Of a stretch of DNA of 64,000 nucleotides, positions 60,931-64,000 are shown one piece after another. The position numbers were made by a program, and so were the translations under genes. Positions within the stretch are counted from its first letter, which is position 1. Every line of letters begins with the position of its first letter. Below the pieces are notes generated by a model. The model searched no databases and was not told the origin of the DNA. It was given only the letters and a program-made list of their open reading frames with translations. This stretch comes from Mansonella perstans (Eukaryota > Nematoda > Chromadorea > Rhabditida > Onchocercidae): contig JBAMDO010000010.1 of NCBI GenBank assembly GCA_037074765.1, forward strand, positions 347,517-411,516, written 5' to 3'.

Positions 60931-63900
60931 ATTAGGCGAAATTTTTTAATTTTTTTAAAATTAATTCCTACTTATTTCGATTCCGCATTTTTTCAAAAAA
61001 TTGAAATTTATTCGTTCATATATAATTAGTTTATATATTTATTATTTTAGTATTATAAATTTATTATTTTAGTAATTTAAACTTTTTATTTCAGTATTTT
61101 ATTAGAGTTATTATGCCGTACTTATTTTATTCCATTCATTAAACTATGATTAATTTTAATTTTTATAAAATTTTTGTGTTTCAAGAATAGTTTCCTTCGC
61201 TCAGAAAATTGAAATTTATTCTTTCATATATAATTCAAAGCGATCAGTTTGTTATAACAAGCTAAAATTTATTTGTTATAAAGAAATTTATAAATAATTA
61301 ATCAATTTGAATTAATATATATATATAAACAAAAACTATTGATTAAAAGTACTGTTGATTTATTTCCTTAAGCTATGACTTTATTCTAATCCCTTGTTAT
61401 CATCAATCACTCTTATTTTTTCGTTTTTCTGGAATCAAAACCGAAACGGAATCAATTCATTCCTTTATATTTTTCATTCAATTCTTAACCATCATTTATC
61501 ACTCCTCCATTTAAACTTTTCTTCATCCATTAATCTTACTTCATCATTACTTCAAAGGAATTTGTTCTTACAAGTATTAACTTCTCTTATTGGTATCTCT
61601 TTAATAACAGTATATTGCTGTTAAATTGTAATGAAATTTTAGCAATTCTAAACAATAATATAAATGGATAATGGATCCGAAAATTCTTAATAATAAGTTA
61701 ACATTTTAAAATTTCCGAAAATGATCAATTGTGTATGCTTTAAAAGTAGGTTTGAAAAAAATTTCTACATGATCCAATAAAAATGTTAATTCGCTCTAAG
61801 CAATGCATTGATTCGTTTTTAAAAAATAGTTCTGCTCAACAAATAAATAATGTTGGTGATGATAAATCGGAAAAAAAGTCAGTTGGAGAAAAAAAAGACG
61901 ATCGCAGCAATACTTTTGCTTAGCCATAACGATCTCATCTTTCATTTTTACAATAAGCATATTTCATTGAATTAGGTTATTTGTTAGCTTGTGTAACATA
62001 TATGCTTTATTTTGATTATATATATGCTTTTTCTTTTTGAATCTTTAAAATTTTTGTTGGATGGTATTTAGTCAAATATCTAATAAATAAAAATTATCTG
62101 ATAAATTAAGAAGGAAAATTGGTTTTTCTTCTTAATGAAAATAAATGTATTTAAATGATAGCAACTTGCATTTAAAATGTTTTAATCATTGATTATAATG
62201 TAATTTACTCTAAGATATTTTCTAATAATTTGCAAATTGAAAAATCAAAAAATTACACAAATATCGTTAACAAAGTAACCTGACATGTAGACATACAAAC
62301 ATACAAACAAATACAATACTCTTTAATTTTTAGCTATTTAAAATTATCATTTAAATTATCACCGCTAATTATTGGTTATGTAAATTATAACTTTAACTAT
62401 TTCCCAACCGAAAAATATTTCAAATTTTTACATAATTCATTATTGCTGTTATTTTTTTCCTATCTCGAACAACTAAATTGGAATTAAATTAATAATTTTG
62501 TGGTGTTATTTATAGATTACTCAAAATAATATTTAAAAAAATTTATTCTTTGTCTCATATTACCACTATATTATATTTTTTTCGTTCTTTCTATTGGAGT
62601 ATTTCTCTAAAAAGTTAACGGGAATTGTGATATTCAATATAACAATATATATATATAATACTATTGATGAGTTTTCATTTTGTTTTTTCACATTGGACTA
62701 AATATTACCATAAGTTTAAAATTTTTAATTAATTTCCTCATATTGATATATGCGTCTTTCATTTATTCATTCTATGTTATTAACTAATATTTTGATTATT
62801 GTCATTTATTGCATCATCATCATTAACCAATATTTTCACTTTTGCGCTATCACCATCACTTTCTTTACCGTTACAGCAATGGTCATTATTGTTGCCAATA
62901 TTATCATCACCAAGATGTTCAAATTAATAAATTCGAATAGTTCCAAAATAAAATTTTTGTTGCAAAAATGAAAAAAGTAAAGTACCATTGTGCATGTAAA
63001 TCATTCTTATGCTCAAAATAAATGTCAAACTTTTATTTTATTTTCAATATGAATGAAATGTTTGCCAACAGACTTTTTTCAATGGCTTTTTTTTTCTTCC
63101 AGACGTTTTTTTATCCGAGAATTTTTCACTAAGACAATGATCAGTTATTATCAATGAATTTACCATTTTTTAACCTCTTTCTCTACCTCTTTATCTTTTG
63201 TTTCATACACTTTCATACTTTTCGTTTTTTTTTTCATTTCACTCTTGCTATAACAAGTTTATTATTTATTGAGATTGTTAAAATTTTTCACTTACTAATA
63301 GTTACACTAAAAAATTAGACACATTTAAAAAAAATTTTAATTAATTCAACTCTTTCTCTTTATTTCTTCTTCTCTCTCTCGTCTTTTTTCAAAATTTTTT
63401 TACTCAGCAATAGTTTTCCGTTTTCTTTCTTTCCATTTTTTATCACCCTCGTCTTTTTCTTCTTCTTTTGAATGGATGATACATTTAATTCTAAAATAAT
63501 GAAATTATCAAAAATTTTTCTTTTAGTTAAATTTAATTATGGAAGAATTTTATTAATTTATAGTTAATTAATTAAATCACCATTTCTTCATCTTCTATTT
63601 TCCACTCTATAAATGATTATTTCATTCCATATAATTTTTTTTGTCCTTTTCATCTTCATTCTTTTTCCTTCTTCCTTACTTTTTTTTGTCTGCATTTTGT
63701 TCAAATTCATTTTTTTCTTTTCTCTAAATTTTAGAAAGCAAAAAAAAAAAGTGAAAATAAATGACAGTGCTTGAATAGAGCAAATATTTTTAATGGAAAA
63801 AACTAGCAGCTAAAAAAAGAGTAAAGGAAAAGTAAAGGAAAAAGATAACATTAGTTTGACACAATTCGTCATCACATTCGCTCATTTACTTGATGCAGTC

Positions 63901-64000
63901 TTAAGTGTATTTTAAAATTAAAATGACTGTAATATTTGAAGAATGAAAAACAAAAATGTTTATCAATAATTACCATTACTGGAATATGAATTTTATTTTT

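Larger units (their letters stand above)
47732..64000. other. 16-kb AT-rich low-complexity region
   Basis: There is no recognisable protein domain on either strand. Homopolymer runs, pyrimidine-rich tracts and simple repeats are frequent. Open frames are short and low in complexity. It may be large introns of the coiled-coil gene or of a gene beyond the right edge, or true intergenic DNA. Two small exon-like islands are listed separately. Confidence 0.5.

Overview
This is a stretch of nematode nuclear DNA, most likely from a parasitic clade III (filarial-type) worm. The evidence is very AT-rich intergenic DNA with many homopolymer runs, genes broken into small exons of roughly 50-260 bases by introns of about 60-700 bases, splice acceptors of the TTTTCAG type, and several start codons just downstream of a pyrimidine-AG that could be a spliced-leader trans-splice site. 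The proteins are animal proteins. I saw no bacterial-style operon, CRISPR array, rRNA or tRNA. The species call is inference.

Layout. 1-2.3 kb is AT-rich non-coding. 2.3-4.6 kb (+) encodes a makorin-type E3 ubiquitin ligase. 6.4-8.5 kb (+) encodes a protein with the SPIN90/Ldb17 leucine-rich domain, an Arp2/3 and actin regulator. 8.8-9.3 kb holds a weak small-gene candidate with a microRNA-like hairpin in its putative intron. 10.6-11.4 kb (-) is a small BTB/T1 (KCTD-like) protein. 11.4-17.9 kb is mostly non-coding with local duplications and a few exon-like pieces. 17.9-20.5 kb (-) is PDK1, the phosphoinositide-dependent kinase of insulin signalling. 21.3-21.8 kb (+) is a probable small unknown gene. 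24.1-25.9 kb (+) holds good exon-like segments that do not join in one frame, so it is a likely decayed gene. 26.9-27.8 kb (-) is the 3' part of an unknown gene encoding a membrane segment. 29.6-33.7 kb (-) is a divergent Cys-loop ligand-gated ion channel subunit. 34.5-38.9 kb (-) is EDEM1, the ER-degradation mannosidase-like protein. 40.3-43.6 kb (+) is EBP1/PA2G4. 44.3-47.7 kb (+) contains exons of at least one unrecognised, partly coiled-coil gene. From 47.7 kb to the end there are about 16 kb of AT-rich, low-complexity DNA with only two isolated exon-like islands.

I assembled the main genes exon by exon and checked reading phase at every junction. EDEM1 (11 exons), the ion channel (10), EBP1 (9), makorin (8) and the SPIN90-domain gene (7) are phase-consistent throughout. 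PDK1 (11 exons) fits everywhere except one junction, which is off by a single base. The genes are housekeeping, signalling and neuronal genes and do not form a functional cluster. EDEM1 and EBP1 are divergently transcribed across about 1.4 kb. I found no convincing new multi-gene system. The best leads are the hairpin near 8.9 kb, the unusual ion-channel pore, the PDK1 junction, the decayed gene at 24-26 kb and the unassigned small genes.
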